A stretch of 64,000 nucleotides of DNA from Rhizobium esperanzae (GCF_014197615.1 NZ_JACIFY010000024.1:1-64000), one strand, 5' to 3'; positions 25,085-34,580 are shown, counted from the stretch's first letter. The notes: a model not told the origin generated them from the sequence alone. Program-made: numbers and translations.

Positions 25085-26791
25085 TCACGTCTCCGGCAGG
25101 CCAGCCTTTCGGAAGCCGTCGACAAAGTGGTCTCGGACAGATGCATCGCGCAGCGGCTGGGAGCTCAGCCAATGACCGATCGTGAAATGAGGGTGGGCGA
25201 TCAGGAACAATTCTGCTTCTCGCCGCGCCTCCTCACGCTGGCCCAGCTGCGCAAGCGCAGCAGCCAGGAATTTGCGCGAGTTGGTACGATACGTCTCTTT
25301 CCTGCGCAGTGTCGCGGTTGCCGCCTCATAGTCACCCGCGGCGTATTGCGCCTGCCCAAGATGACAAAGATACCAGCAGGCCGGATAGGGATTGAGCCGC
25401 AGCGCTTTTTCGATCTGCGCCAGTCCGTCGGCAATCCTGCCGTCCAGCACCGACATATCCGACATGGCGGCCCAGGTGTCGGCGTGGTTGGGGTCGAGTT
25501 CCAGGGCCTTGGCGAAGGCGGCCTCCGATTCTTCCCATCGCCGCTCATAAGCTAAAATGGTCCCCAGAACGTAACGGCAGCCGGCATCGTTGGGATCGAG
25601 GTCGACCGCCTTCTGCGCTGATGTCGCCGCCATCTTCCGGTTCGGATCTTCGGGCTCGCCGAAATGAGTCCAGGCAAGCCAACGGTTATAGGCGAGCAGA
25701 CCGAGCGCCTCGGCATATGATGGCTCGAGCTTGACCGCGCGTTGGAGCAGCAAATAGGCCTCACGCTCGGTTTGCGGCGACTCTTCCGTCAGCAGGCGGG
25801 CGCGCACACACAGCTCGTACGCCTCGAAGTTCTTCGGCCGATTGCGCGGCGTCGGGATGGTCAGCCGGCCGACGAGAGCTTCGACAATCTTGGCGTTGAC
25901 CTCATCCTGCAACTCGAAAACATCTTCCACCGTCCTGTCAAACCGTTCGGCCCACAAGTGTTGGCCGCCAAGCGTGTCGACCAATTGGGCATTGATGCGG
26001 ACACGGCCCATCGCGCGTCTGGCGCTCCCCTCCAGGACGTAGCGGACGCCGAGCTCCTGGGCGACCAGCCGTACGTCGACCGCCTTGCCCTTGTAGCCGT
26101 AGACGGAATTGCGCGCGATGACGAACAGGCCAGCCGTGCGGGACAGGTCGGTGATCAGGTCTTCGGTCAAGCCGTCGACGAAAGGCTCGTCCGCTTCATT
26201 CCCACTCATATTCGTGAACGGCAATACAGCGATCGAGGGATTTTCCGGCAGCGGCAAGATGCTCTGCAGCGCATCCGGCCAATGCCACACGTGGACCGGG
26301 CGAGTGAGGTTCTTCAGGTAGCGTTCGCCTGCATCGAAGAACCGCTCGTCGATCTTGTCGAGGATCTCGCCGTGAACGCCGCCTGAAATGCAGATGCCTC
26401 CCGGCGCGGCCTGTCTCTCGAGGCGCGCGGCGACATTGACCCCGTCGCCGAGGACGTCTGAACCCTCGTCAATGACATCTCCGAGATTGACGCCTATACG
26501 CAAGAACAGGCGCCGGTCTGCGGAAGTCCCGACAGCAGCGGTGGCCCGTTGCATTTCCAACGCTGCTGCGACCGCTTCCACCGCGCTGCCGAATTCGATC
26601 AGGAAGCCGTCGCCCATGACCTTGAAGATGCGCCCTTTGTGGCGCATCACAGCCGGCTCGATAACGCCGGAACGGAGTTCCCTGAGGTTCTCCAGCGTGG
26701 CGACTTCATCAGCCTCCATCAGGCGTGAATATCCCACCACATCGGCAACGACGATGGCAGCAAGGCGGCGCTGAAGAGAATGATCCGTCAT
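25085..26791 (-). CDS. Class III adenylate cyclase with TPR repeats
   Basis: 568 residues. Residues ~8-170 form a class III cyclase domain: metal-binding Asp17 (IVVADVVGYSRLM), second acidic motif KVMGDGFLIEF, and LGDGVNVAARLE. Residues ~185-310 resemble the TolB/FlgO-like domain found in many rhizobial cyclases (IAVLPFTNMSGNEADE). The rest carries about six TPR units (the repeats AVKLEPSYAEALGLLAYNRW, AVDLDPNDAGCRYVLGTILA, ALELDPNHADTWAAM). No membrane segment. It probably makes cAMP in response to protein partners bound by the TPRs; rhizobia have many such paralogues. Confidence 0.88.
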   Translation of the reverse strand: MTDHSLQRRLAAIVVADVVGYSRLMEADEVATLENLRELRSGVIEPAVMRHKGRIFKVMGDGFLIEFGSAVEAVAAALEMQRATAAVGTSADRRLFLRIGVNLGDVIDEGSDVLGDGVNVAARLERQAAPGGICISGGVHGEILDKIDERFFDAGERYLKNLTRPVHVWHWPDALQSILPLPENPSIAVLPFTNMSGNEADEPFVDGLTEDLITDLSRTAGLFVIARNSVYGYKGKAVDVRLVAQELGVRYVLEGSARRAMGRVRINAQLVDTLGGQHLWAERFDRTVEDVFELQDEVNAKIVEALVGRLTIPTPRNRPKNFEAYELCVRARLLTEESPQTEREAYLLLQRAVKLEPSYAEALGLLAYNRWLAWTHFGEPEDPNRKMAATSAQKAVDLDPNDAGCRYVLGTILAYERRWEESEAAFAKALELDPNHADTWAAMSDMSVLDGRIADGLAQIEKALRLNPYPACWYLCHLGQAQYAAGDYEAATATLRRKETYRTNSRKFLAAALAQLGQREEARREAELFLIAHPHFTIGHWLSSQPLRDASVRDHFVDGFRKAGLPET

Positions 26792-27184
26792 GTGAGGACA
26801 AGCCTAACGACCAAATTAGCAAGTTATTGTTCAACCGCGGGTGAGTCAACAAAGGTAAGAGGGAATGCCCAGGCGACGAGCTTGACCCGAGGACCCACGC
26901 CGGCGTCATCGGCTGTGGCCATGGATTCAGGCTCAAGGCCTGGAATGACGGAGGTTGGGGGTGCGTTTGCGCCCAACGCTGGCGGCGCAGCGCCTGACAA
27001 ATCCTGCAGGATGGATCGTTTTGGATGTGTTTGCAGCCCCTGCGGTCAGCCCCGCTGGCAATTCGAGAACAGCTCCTGCGTCCGTCAAAGAGTTTCTCGA
27101 ACTGAACACCTCTGGCGCCTTGCAGCGGTTCAGGGCATCCTATGATGGCCGAAAATTGTGTTCATGGCAGTTGGAGGAATGCCG
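26792..27184. repeat. Intergenic stretch with a palindromic repeat
   Basis: A copy spans about 26875-26985 (GAGCTTGACCCGAGGACCCA, then CATGGATTCAGGCTCAAGGC and CTGGAATGACGGAGG), followed by the GCGCCCAACGCTGGCGGCGC tail. GGAGGA just before 27185 is the ribosome site of the next gene. Confidence 0.5.
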
Positions 27185-29146
27185 ATGCGCTGCTTTACCG
27201 TGCTTGGACCTTCGCAGACCGGAAAATCGACAGTCGTGGAAAAGCTCGGCTCCCTGGAGGGGGCGCCGAGAAAATCCAAGTCCCCGTATGGATTGAACCT
27301 CACGGAATTCACCTTTGGAAACGAGGCGTGGTGTGCACTGGACGCGCCAGGACCCAACGAAGCGTTGGCGCATGCACAGCACGCGCTTCTTGCCAGCGAC
27401 GCCTGCATCCTGTGCGTTTCACCGGCACCGGAGGAGGCTGTGCTGGCCGCGCCCTATCTGCGGATCGTCGAAGCCTCGGGGACGCCGTGCATCCTCTTCG
27501 TCAACCGAATGGACGAACCGAGAGGGCGGTTGAGGGATGTGATCGCCGCGCTTCAAGACTACGCCAGCCACACGCTTTTGCTGCGCCAGATCCCGATCCG
27601 CGAGGGAGACAGGATCATAGGCAGTTGCGATCTGATTTCGGAACGGGCGTGGCGCTACCGGGAAGGCCAGACTTCGGCGCTCATCGCAATCCCCGAAAGC
27701 GCTGCCGAGCGCGAGCACGAAGCGCGCAGCGAGCTCCTGGAACACCTGTCCGAATTCGATGACTGGCTTCTCGAGGAACTGGTCGAAGATCGCGAGCCGC
27801 CCAGCGACGCCCTCTATGCCATTTCATCGCGGGTTCTGAGCGAAAACAGGATCATTCCGGTCCTCATCGGCGCCGCAAGTCACGGCAACGGCATGATGCG
27901 GCTGATGAAGGCGCTGCGCCACGAGGCGCCGCCGGCAGGGATTCTCAGACAGCGCCTGGCTCGTGCGGGCAGTATCGATGAAAACAAGCTGACCGCCGTC
28001 AGCTTCCATGCCTATCATCGTCAGAATATCGGCAAGACGGTGCTGGTGCGTGCGTTTGGCGAGGGACTGCGGCAAGGCGCATTGCTGGGCGGCTCCGGCC
28101 TCGGCGCCGTGCAGGATCCCGCAAACGGGCGGTCCAGCTCGGCGATCACGCCCGCACCGGGCGATGTCTTCGCAACGGTCAAGTCCGACCACTTGCCCGT
28201 CCCGTCGCTGTTGACATCAGGCGCGCCGATCGCCCCGCCCGAATGGACCGAGCCACCGACGCCGATGCTTGAAAGGATCCTGGTTCCGGGCAGCGATCGC
28301 GATGAAAACAAGCTCTCCGAAACGCTGGCAAAACTTTCCGAGACGGATCGCGGTCTTGTCGTTTTGCAGGAGGAGGGCACGGGCGCCCAGCTCGTCCGTG
28401 CCCAGGGGCCGGTACATCTGCGCGATCTCTGCCGAACCCTGTCCGACGTCTTCCACATCGATGTCACCGATCGAACGCCCAGCCCGATCTACCGCGAGAC
28501 AATCGCCAAGCCCTCCGAGGTTCACTACCGGCATCGCAAACAGACCGGCGGTGCCGGGCAATTCGCGGATGTGAAGCTGAGCATTCGTCCCAACGAGCGC
28601 GGCCGGGGCTTCACCTTCAGCGAAACCGTCAAGGGTGGCGTCGTTCCGCGCAACTACATCCCTGCCGTCGAAGCCGGCGCGCGCGAAGCGATGGAGAAAG
28701 GGCCGCTCGGCTTCCAGGTCATCGATGTCGGCGTCACGCTGTTCGATGGGCAGTACCATGCCGTCGACAGTTCGGAACACGCCTTCAGGACTGCGTCGAA
28801 AATGGGAGTGCGACAGGCGCTTTCCGAAGGGGCGGCGGTTTTGATGCAACCGGTCTTCCGCAGCGAAATTCACATTCCGTCGATCTATTCCGGCAGCCTG
28901 GTCCAGATCGTCTCCGCTCTCAAGGGTCAGGTTCTCGGCTTCGACCGGGATGAAACCGCCAAGGGATGGGACATCTTCCGGGCACTTGTTCCGGGCGGCG
29001 CACTCGACGATCTGGCGCGGGCGCTGCGCTCGGCAACGCAGGGCATTGGTTACTTTTCCAAGACCTTCGATCACTTCGAGGAGCTATACGGCAAGGAAGC
29101 GGACGCCATCGTGAGGGCACGCGAGGAATCAGGCGTCGCACACTGA
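27185..29146 (+). CDS. EF-G-like translational GTPase
   Basis: 653 residues from the ATG at 27185, with GGAGGA six bases upstream. The GTPase part is divergent: P-loop GPSQTGKS (residues 8-15), DAPG for G3 and NRMD for G4, with no clear switch I threonine. The C-terminal half has normal EF-G domain III-V motifs (KPSEVHYRHRKQTGGAGQFA, FSETVKGGVVPRNYIPAVEA, SGSLVQIVSALKGQVLGFDR). This is the EF-G-like paralogue seen beside true fusA in many alphaproteobacteria; its ribosomal role is not established. No translation genes are adjacent. Confidence 0.85.
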   Translation: MRCFTVLGPSQTGKSTVVEKLGSLEGAPRKSKSPYGLNLTEFTFGNEAWCALDAPGPNEALAHAQHALLASDACILCVSPAPEEAVLAAPYLRIVEASGTPCILFVNRMDEPRGRLRDVIAALQDYASHTLLLRQIPIREGDRIIGSCDLISERAWRYREGQTSALIAIPESAAEREHEARSELLEHLSEFDDWLLEELVEDREPPSDALYAISSRVLSENRIIPVLIGAASHGNGMMRLMKALRHEAPPAGILRQRLARAGSIDENKLTAVSFHAYHRQNIGKTVLVRAFGEGLRQGALLGGSGLGAVQDPANGRSSSAITPAPGDVFATVKSDHLPVPSLLTSGAPIAPPEWTEPPTPMLERILVPGSDRDENKLSETLAKLSETDRGLVVLQEEGTGAQLVRAQGPVHLRDLCRTLSDVFHIDVTDRTPSPIYRETIAKPSEVHYRHRKQTGGAGQFADVKLSIRPNERGRGFTFSETVKGGVVPRNYIPAVEAGAREAMEKGPLGFQVIDVGVTLFDGQYHAVDSSEHAFRTASKMGVRQALSEGAAVLMQPVFRSEIHIPSIYSGSLVQIVSALKGQVLGFDRDETAKGWDIFRALVPGGALDDLARALRSATQGIGYFSKTFDHFEELYGKEADAIVRAREESGVAH

Positions 29147-29186
29147 AACGTGTTTCCGCCCAACGCGCCGCCGCGGCAGGGGAAGA

Positions 29187-30125
29187 CTATCGCGAGGTTT
29201 CCAGGCGGCGATCGCCCTGCAGCAGGTTCAGCCAGGCGCGCGACACTTTCTCCGCGCCCGAGCCCCCGATATGGCAATCGTCGTAGCGGTCATCTCCGTC
29301 GAGCAGCGCGTCGGAATTGACGCCCTCCCGGATACCGTGGCCGCTTTTTGACAGGGCCAGTTGCGCCTGTACGATCGGATTGTCCGGAATATGCTCCTTG
29401 AAGCCGCCGTTGCTCGGCTCGAGGCATTTCGATGCGATCGAAATATAAACGGGAGCTTCGACGCCGTGCTGACGCAAGGTGTCGACCATCGACATGAAAC
29501 GTTCCTGATAGGCCTGCGCAGTGGTGCCCAAAACCAGGTCCGCTTCTCCCTGCACCCAGAGGACGCTCGTTATGCGGTAACCGGAATCCTGAAGCTTTTT
29601 CAGTGTATCGACCAGCACGGGATTGATGTCACCGCCCGTCGCCCATCGTGCGACCGGAGATCCGGAATAGGCGAGCGGCGCGAGCACGACGCTGTCATTT
29701 TGCCCCGATGCGATCAAATCATTGCCAAGCAGCGTCCAGTACTCTCCCTTGGTATCGGTCGATCCGAGAAGTGGCGACGCCGCGATGAAGCACTTGCCGT
29801 CAAAGGCATTGACGAGGTGAGCGCCATAATTCGACCGGTGCCGTTGTCCACCGTCATTGGCTGCGTTCGATTGGCCGAGAATGAGCAGCACAGCAGTTCG
29901 ATCGGTTTGAACCGGGCAGGTCACAGGCGTTTTTGTCTCATCCCCGATCAATCGTTCCTTGTCGTCGAACGTATAACGGCTTGGAGCCGCTGCCTTCTGT
30001 CCGCCAACCATTTTTTTCAGCGTCGAAAGCTGTGGCCAGGGAAAGATCTCATGTCTCGCGCTCAGGCCGCCGAGAAAGTAGGTAGCAATCATGGCGATCA
30101 GGCCGACTGCGAGCGTTTTGCGCAT
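29187..30125 (-). CDS. Exported or membrane-anchored SGNH/SASA-type carbohydrate esterase
   Basis: 312 residues. An N-terminal hydrophobic helix (residues ~5-20) is a signal or anchor. The catalytic pattern of sialate O-acetylesterase-like proteins is present: block I LLILGQSNAANDGG with the Ser, VLWVQGEADLVLG, and the late Asp-His block DDCHIGGSG. It probably removes acetyl or similar esters from a surface or extracellular polysaccharide. The gene stands alone. Confidence 0.8.
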   Translation of the reverse strand: MRKTLAVGLIAMIATYFLGGLSARHEIFPWPQLSTLKKMVGGQKAAAPSRYTFDDKERLIGDETKTPVTCPVQTDRTAVLLILGQSNAANDGGQRHRSNYGAHLVNAFDGKCFIAASPLLGSTDTKGEYWTLLGNDLIASGQNDSVVLAPLAYSGSPVARWATGGDINPVLVDTLKKLQDSGYRITSVLWVQGEADLVLGTTAQAYQERFMSMVDTLRQHGVEAPVYISIASKCLEPSNGGFKEHIPDNPIVQAQLALSKSGHGIREGVNSDALLDGDDRYDDCHIGGSGAEKVSRAWLNLLQGDRRLETSR

Positions 30126-30411
30126 GTCGTCACCTCTTGATCATCATCCGATGACGAATCGAGGCTGGCCCAGCCGCGAAGCTTCCTCTGCACCAGCCAT
30201 ATCTGCTTGCTCAGGCGGGATCGTTCAGGAAGAATGCGTCGTGAAGATCCAGGCCCGTCGCTGCTTTCAACTATAGCCCGGACCAGTGATTACAATCATC
30301 CTGTTGGGTGAGAGGTCGCAGATTGGCGGCGAGGACACCGCGGAAGCGGAGCGCCGGTGACAGCCGGAGCCTGACGATTGCGGAGGGCGTGATGATCGTT
30401 CTGGAAGGGGC

Positions 30412-31224
30412 TTACGGCCCGTTTCCTTGCAGCGCTTCCACGAAACGGATCACATCACCGATCATGCTGTCGTTCCACATATCGTTATGACCCGCGCCGT
30501 CATAAATCACCATCCGCTTGGGCTCGGGTGCGATACGGTACAATGCCTGGCCTGAAGAAAGCGGGATGCTGTCGTCAAGCCGGCCGTGGAGGAACAACTT
30601 CGGTTGTCTGACTTTGGCGATGTTGAGGTCCGAGCGAAAGGGATCCTTGAGCAGAGCCTCGACCGGCAGGAACGGATAATGCGTCTGCGCAACCGACAGA
30701 ACCGACAGGTACGGAGACACCAGGATAACGCCCGCGGCCGGCCTGTTCCCGGCCGTATTCACCGCAACGCCGGTGCCAAGCGACCGGCCGAGAACAACGA
30801 TCCGGCTTCCGGTGTGGGCCGAAAGCCAGTCGAACGCGGCGATGCCGTCCGTCAGCAGCCCCTGCTCGCTGGGCGAGCCGGTCGAGCCGGGATAGCCGCG
30901 ATAGGAAATCGCCAGCAATCCGATCCTCCGCGTGGCCAGCGCCTGTGCGAGAAACCCGTAATTGTCGACGCGGTCGCCGTTTCCGAAAAAGAGGAGCACG
31001 CAGGGCTTGTCGCTGTCGCCCTGGCTGTACAGTCCCTGAAGCATCTCTCCGTCGGGCGTCTTGACATGGACCGTCTCGCCCCAGCTCGCATGCTCCGGAA
31101 CCGGTGTGGCGCCGGCTCCGGGATAAAGCAGGGTTCGCTGAGAAAAATAGACGAGGCCCACGAGCGCCATGTAGGCGATGACCGCCATCAGCGGCAGGAT
31201 CAGCAAGTACCTTATAGCGCTCAC
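30412..31224 (-). CDS. Bem46-type alpha/beta hydrolase, membrane anchored
   Basis: 270 residues if started at the GTG at 31224; the frame is open to 31524, but that extension is low-complexity and not family-like. A membrane helix follows (AIRYLLILPLMAVIAYMALV). The hydrolase core has oxyanion region FFGNGDRVDNY, nucleophile GRSLG, Asp in GRLDDSIP and His in GAGHNDMW. Members are lipase/esterase-like, and their substrates are mostly unknown. Confidence 0.75.
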   Translation of the reverse strand: MSAIRYLLILPLMAVIAYMALVGLVYFSQRTLLYPGAGATPVPEHASWGETVHVKTPDGEMLQGLYSQGDSDKPCVLLFFGNGDRVDNYGFLAQALATRRIGLLAISYRGYPGSTGSPSEQGLLTDGIAAFDWLSAHTGSRIVVLGRSLGTGVAVNTAGNRPAAGVILVSPYLSVLSVAQTHYPFLPVEALLKDPFRSDLNIAKVRQPKLFLHGRLDDSIPLSSGQALYRIAPEPKRMVIYDGAGHNDMWNDSMIGDVIRFVEALQGNGP

Positions 31225-31535
31225 GACAGAATGTACCGCCGGTTTGAAGTGCCCAGAACTCGTTGCAGCAACCGCGGACCGTTGCGGCGTGGTGTGCTCG
31301 GCGTAGCGGCAATATATGCACGAAGCTTTCCAGGAGAGAAGAGGGGCGATTGCTGCGGCCTTGTTGCGCCCGCCTCGTCCTTCGAGGCTCCGGCCTTCGG
31401 CCTGCGCGCCTGAGGATGAGGCTCTCTTGGGCTCTTGCGGCGGCTTTGCCCGGGGAGCCTGCGGCAGGCCGCCAAGGAACAAATTCCGCATGGCGAGGTT
31501 GGGATTGCGATAAGCAAAAACCATCGGAGGAACTC
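31225..31535. other. Intergenic stretch between divergent genes
   Basis: About 310 bases covering both promoters. Low-complexity GC-rich frames read through it on both strands, but none has a ribosome site. GGAGGA at 31526-31531 belongs to the next gene. Confidence 0.4.
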
Positions 31536-31877
31536 ATTCGGAAATCTCTTCAGTTCATCCTGGTCGGCCTGGCGGCCATGACCGGCTTGACGGTTTCGCC
31601 GACGATCGCGGCGGCGCAGGATCTGGAATTCCGGATCGGCCCCGGCGGCGCCGGCGTTTACGACCGGGATCGCGACCGTTACCGTTATGACGGATACGAC
31701 CGCCGCCGGCCGCGCGGTTGCGATCCGGAAGATGCGCTCGATATTGCCCGCGGCGAAGGACTTCGCCGGGCGCAGATCGTCCGCATGTCGCCGCGCAGCA
31801 TCGTCGTCCAGGGGATGACACGCCGTGGACCGGAGCGGATGTTCTTTGCCAACCGGCGCGGCTGCCCGGAAATCTGA
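31536..31877 (+). CDS. Small exported protein, apparent ATT start
   Basis: 113 residues. GGAGGA at 31526-31531 is followed after four bases by ATT, then a basic start and a signal peptide (RKSLQFILVGLAAMTGL ending AAAQD near residue 28). No ATG, GTG or TTG lies at a good distance, so the gene either uses the rare ATT or has lost its ATG. The mature part has a Tyr/Arg/Asp-rich stretch, then CDPEDALDIARGEGLRRAQI and a C-terminal Cys; the two Cys may pair. This type is widespread in rhizobia as an unannotated secreted protein. Confidence 0.65.
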   Translation: MRKSLQFILVGLAAMTGLTVSPTIAAAQDLEFRIGPGGAGVYDRDRDRYRYDGYDRRRPRGCDPEDALDIARGEGLRRAQIVRMSPRSIVVQGMTRRGPERMFFANRRGCPEI

Positions 31878-32013
31878 TCGGCGGATAAGCGGCGGGGTGA
31901 AGGGCAGGGCCGTTGAGGGCCTGGCGCGGAACCTTTGGCCGTTCCGGGCATTGCTGCCGATGCAGCGCTCCGCTTGGCTCGGCTGCGCGTTAACACCACG
32001 GGAGGATTTCATC

Positions 32014-32553
32014 ATGATGAGCGGTCAATTGAAGGCGCTTCTCGCCGTTCTTGCCGTTGCCGGCTACCAGAACAGAGACAAGATCGGGGAACTCCTGCGC
32101 GGCATCCAGAACCCGCAGGCCAACCCGCAGCAGGGGCCTGAAGGTCAGCAGCCGGGCGGGCTTGGTGGTATCCTCGGCGGTCTCGCGGGCTCCGGCGGTT
32201 TGGGAGGACTGCTCGGCGGGCTGACCTCCGGCAGCATCGTCAGCGGCGGTCTCGGCGATCTCCTCAAGACCTTTCAGCAGAACGGCCATGGCGACACGAT
32301 CGACTCATGGGTCAAGCCCGGGCAGAATGCCGAGATCAATGACGGCCAACTGGCCGAAGCCCTCGGCCCCGATGTTTTGAACGAGATCGCCAGAAATACC
32401 GGCCTCTCGCATGAGGAAATCCTCGGGCGACTGAGCCGCGATCTGCCGAAGGCCGTCGACGATCTGACCCCGCAGGGGAAGGTGCCCACGGCGGAAGAGG
32501 CGTTTTTATCTTCGGCGAGCCAGGCGACATCCGGGCGGCCGAGCGGCTTGTAG
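32014..32553 (+). CDS. YidB-like DUF937 protein
   Basis: 179 residues from the ATG at 32014, with GGGAGGA upstream. A short hydrophobic start is followed by a Gly/Leu-rich stretch (GGLGGILGGLAGSGGLGGLL) and the conserved C-terminal DUF937 part (WVKPGQNAEINDGQLAEALG; LSHEEILGRLSRDLPKAVDD). The fold is helical and the function unknown. It follows the ATT-start gene by 136 bases. Confidence 0.8.
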   Translation: MMSGQLKALLAVLAVAGYQNRDKIGELLRGIQNPQANPQQGPEGQQPGGLGGILGGLAGSGGLGGLLGGLTSGSIVSGGLGDLLKTFQQNGHGDTIDSWVKPGQNAEINDGQLAEALGPDVLNEIARNTGLSHEEILGRLSRDLPKAVDDLTPQGKVPTAEEAFLSSASQATSGRPSGL

Positions 32554-32589
32554 CCGAGCATTATATGCTCCAGCGATAAGGGCGTGCGA

Positions 32590-32645
32590 CCCGGCGGGCA
32601 TGGATTCCAGGCTCAAGGCCTGGAATGACGGAGGTTGGGGAGGCG
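32590..32645. repeat. Half copy of the palindromic repeat
   Basis: CATGGATTCCAGGCTCAAGG and CCTGGAATGACGGAGGTT, between two convergent genes. Confidence 0.5.
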
Positions 32646-32692
32646 GTTACGCCAAACCCGGCCTGCGCTCGATTTCCGCAGATTACCGGGCT

Positions 32693-33538
32693 TCAGTTCG
32701 CGAGGTAGTTTCGAAGAAAGGCGTGAACGCTGCGGATCGACTTTTCCGCGGCGTCTGGATTGTATTTTTCGATATGGCCCAGCACCCTTCGTCCCACCTT
32801 GAATTCCGGGGCATCGAAATCGTGGTAAGTGCCCTTGTAGATATCGAGCTCGATCGGCGGGCCGTTGTCGCTGAGCCGAGCAAGTCTCTTGCGGCAACGT
32901 TCAGTCGGGCTCCAATTGTCTCGATCGCCGGTCATGATAAGGGTTGGCACCGTCGCGTCGCCCTGATTTGCGTCACAGGCGGGGTAATAGGCAACCGCCG
33001 CCCTGAATTTGCGCTCCATCAGCTGTTCGTTGCCCTCGATTTTCGTGGCGTCCAGCGTCACCGTGCCGCCGGCCGAAAAGCCCATCAGCGCGACGCGCCC
33101 GATATCGACAAAACCTTGTTCCGACAGGAAATTCAAAGCGCCATAGGCGTCGAAGACGCGATCGGGGAGAGGGCTTTGACACGTGTCCTGAATGTTGCGG
33201 GTGGTGAAGCTGTCGACCACCAGCACGGCGTAACCCCATCGGACCAGCCGCTGCGGCCAAAGGTCTTTGACGCTCAGACGCAGGCCGTCGCAGCCATGCA
33301 GGATGACGACGGCCGGGAAGGGGCCGTCACCTTGCGGGCGGGATAGATATCCGAGCAATGGCGTGCCCGGCGGTTGGGAGAGAATTTCGCCTTGTTCGGC
33401 AGCCTTGCGGATTCGAAAGGCGCTGAGCTTGACGGGCACGCTTTCGAACCGCACCAATTCGTCGGCATCGGCCGGGTTTCCCGTGAGCGTGACGCCGAGA
33501 AACGCGGCAAGGCAAAGAAAGAGTCTCGCGGTTTTCAC
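32693..33538 (-). CDS. Exported dienelactone-hydrolase-family protein
   Basis: 281 residues from a GTG at 33538, with GGAGG six bases upstream; the open frame to 33880 is repeat DNA. A signal peptide covers residues ~1-27 (ending PADADE). The fold motifs are VVILHGCDGLR, nucleophile MGFSAGG, Asp in MTGDRDNWSP and His in GTYHDFDAP. Serine replaces the cysteine of classical dienelactone hydrolase, so it is probably a periplasmic esterase. Several Cys outside the active site could form disulfides. Confidence 0.8.
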   Translation of the reverse strand: MKTARLFLCLAAFLGVTLTGNPADADELVRFESVPVKLSAFRIRKAAEQGEILSQPPGTPLLGYLSRPQGDGPFPAVVILHGCDGLRLSVKDLWPQRLVRWGYAVLVVDSFTTRNIQDTCQSPLPDRVFDAYGALNFLSEQGFVDIGRVALMGFSAGGTVTLDATKIEGNEQLMERKFRAAVAYYPACDANQGDATVPTLIMTGDRDNWSPTERCRKRLARLSDNGPPIELDIYKGTYHDFDAPEFKVGRRVLGHIEKYNPDAAEKSIRSVHAFLRNYLAN

Positions 33539-33686
33539 GCAACGCCTCCACCGTTGACCGAAGCCTGGTGATTGTACGCCGGAGCTGAACGGCTGGCAAA
33601 GGAGGGCGGGGCGTTCTGCTGCCGGGTGGGGAAGCTGGCGTGACCGACGATCGCGGTGGGAGGCTCTTGATCGTCCTGCCATTGTG

Positions 33687-34522
33687 GATTTGCCACGGAA
33701 CTCACCTCTTGCTCCGTGTTCCCAGGGCTTGCCCCTGGGATCCATGCCCGCTGCTGGTGGAGGCAAAGTGGATTCCAGGCTCAAGGCCTGGAATGACGGA
33801 GGTTGAGGGGAACGTCCGCATATCGCGGCCGGCGCGGAAATCGATCGAATTTGGCGCTTGATCACCCCCCGGCGGATCACTTAAGACTGCCGTAAATCCA
33901 AGCTGCGAATTTTGAATCCGGAGGTGATGTCGATCAAGTCGGCGGCGCCCTTCGAACGTATGCGCTTTCGCCAAGGCTTGCGAACAGGGGCTTGCGAACC
34001 GTTCAGCGTCTGAGTTGCCCCCCGAAGATTTGCCAGGAAGCTTACCCCTTGCTCCGTCTTCCCAGGGCTTGACCCTGGGATCCATGCCCGCTGCTGGTGG
34101 AGGCAGGTGGATTCCAGGCTCAAGGCCTGGAATGACGGAGGTTCGGGGGAACTTCCGCATATTGCTGCCGGCTCGGAAATCGATCTGAGTTAGTGCTTGA
34201 TCACCCCCCGGCGGATCACTTAAGACTACCGTAAATCCAAGCTGCGAAATTTGAATCCAGAGGTGATGTCGATCAAGTCGGCGCCGCCCTTCGAACGCAT
34301 GCGCTGTTTGCCAATGCTTGCGAACAGGGGCTTGCGAACACGGGCTTGCGGACGGTCAGCGTCCGAGCTGCCATCTCAGATTTGCCATAGCGCTCACCCC
34401 TTGCTCCGTCTTCCCAGGGCTTGACCCTGGGATCCATGCCCGCTGCTGGTGGAGGCCAAGGTGGATCCTCGGGTCAAGCCCTGGGAGGACGGAGCAAGAG
34501 TTGAGCGCTGTGGCAAATCTAC
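33687..34522. repeat. Tandem ~340-bp repeat array of 2.4 units
   Basis: Unit 1 is about 33687-34025, unit 2 34026-34376, and a partial unit 3 34377-34522. Shared landmarks recur at constant spacing: CCATGCCCGCTGCTGGTGGA at 33742, 34082 and 34434, and GATCACCCCCCGGCGGATCA at 33860 and 34199. Each unit contains one copy of the palindromic host repeat. No gene is present. It lies directly upstream of the phage late operon. Confidence 0.85.
34377..34522. repeat. Large inverted repeat at the phage late-module boundary
   Basis: The left arm (about 34377-34436, starting AGATTTGCCATAGCGCTCA) is repeated inverted at about 34463-34522 (ending TGAGCGCTGTGGCAAATCT), with roughly 60-base arms, few mismatches and a 26-base centre. 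This is a complete palindromic element, of which units 1 and 2 hold diverged forms. Confidence 0.75.
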
Positions 34523-34580
34523 TGAAGCAGTATCGTGCGGCCGCATCGGCAGCGCATCCACCATCACAAGGAGAACTGCA

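Noticed and set aside
33687..34522. CRISPR-like array
   Set aside because: Units are ~340 bp, only 2.4 copies, without short spaced repeats, and no cas genes are present.
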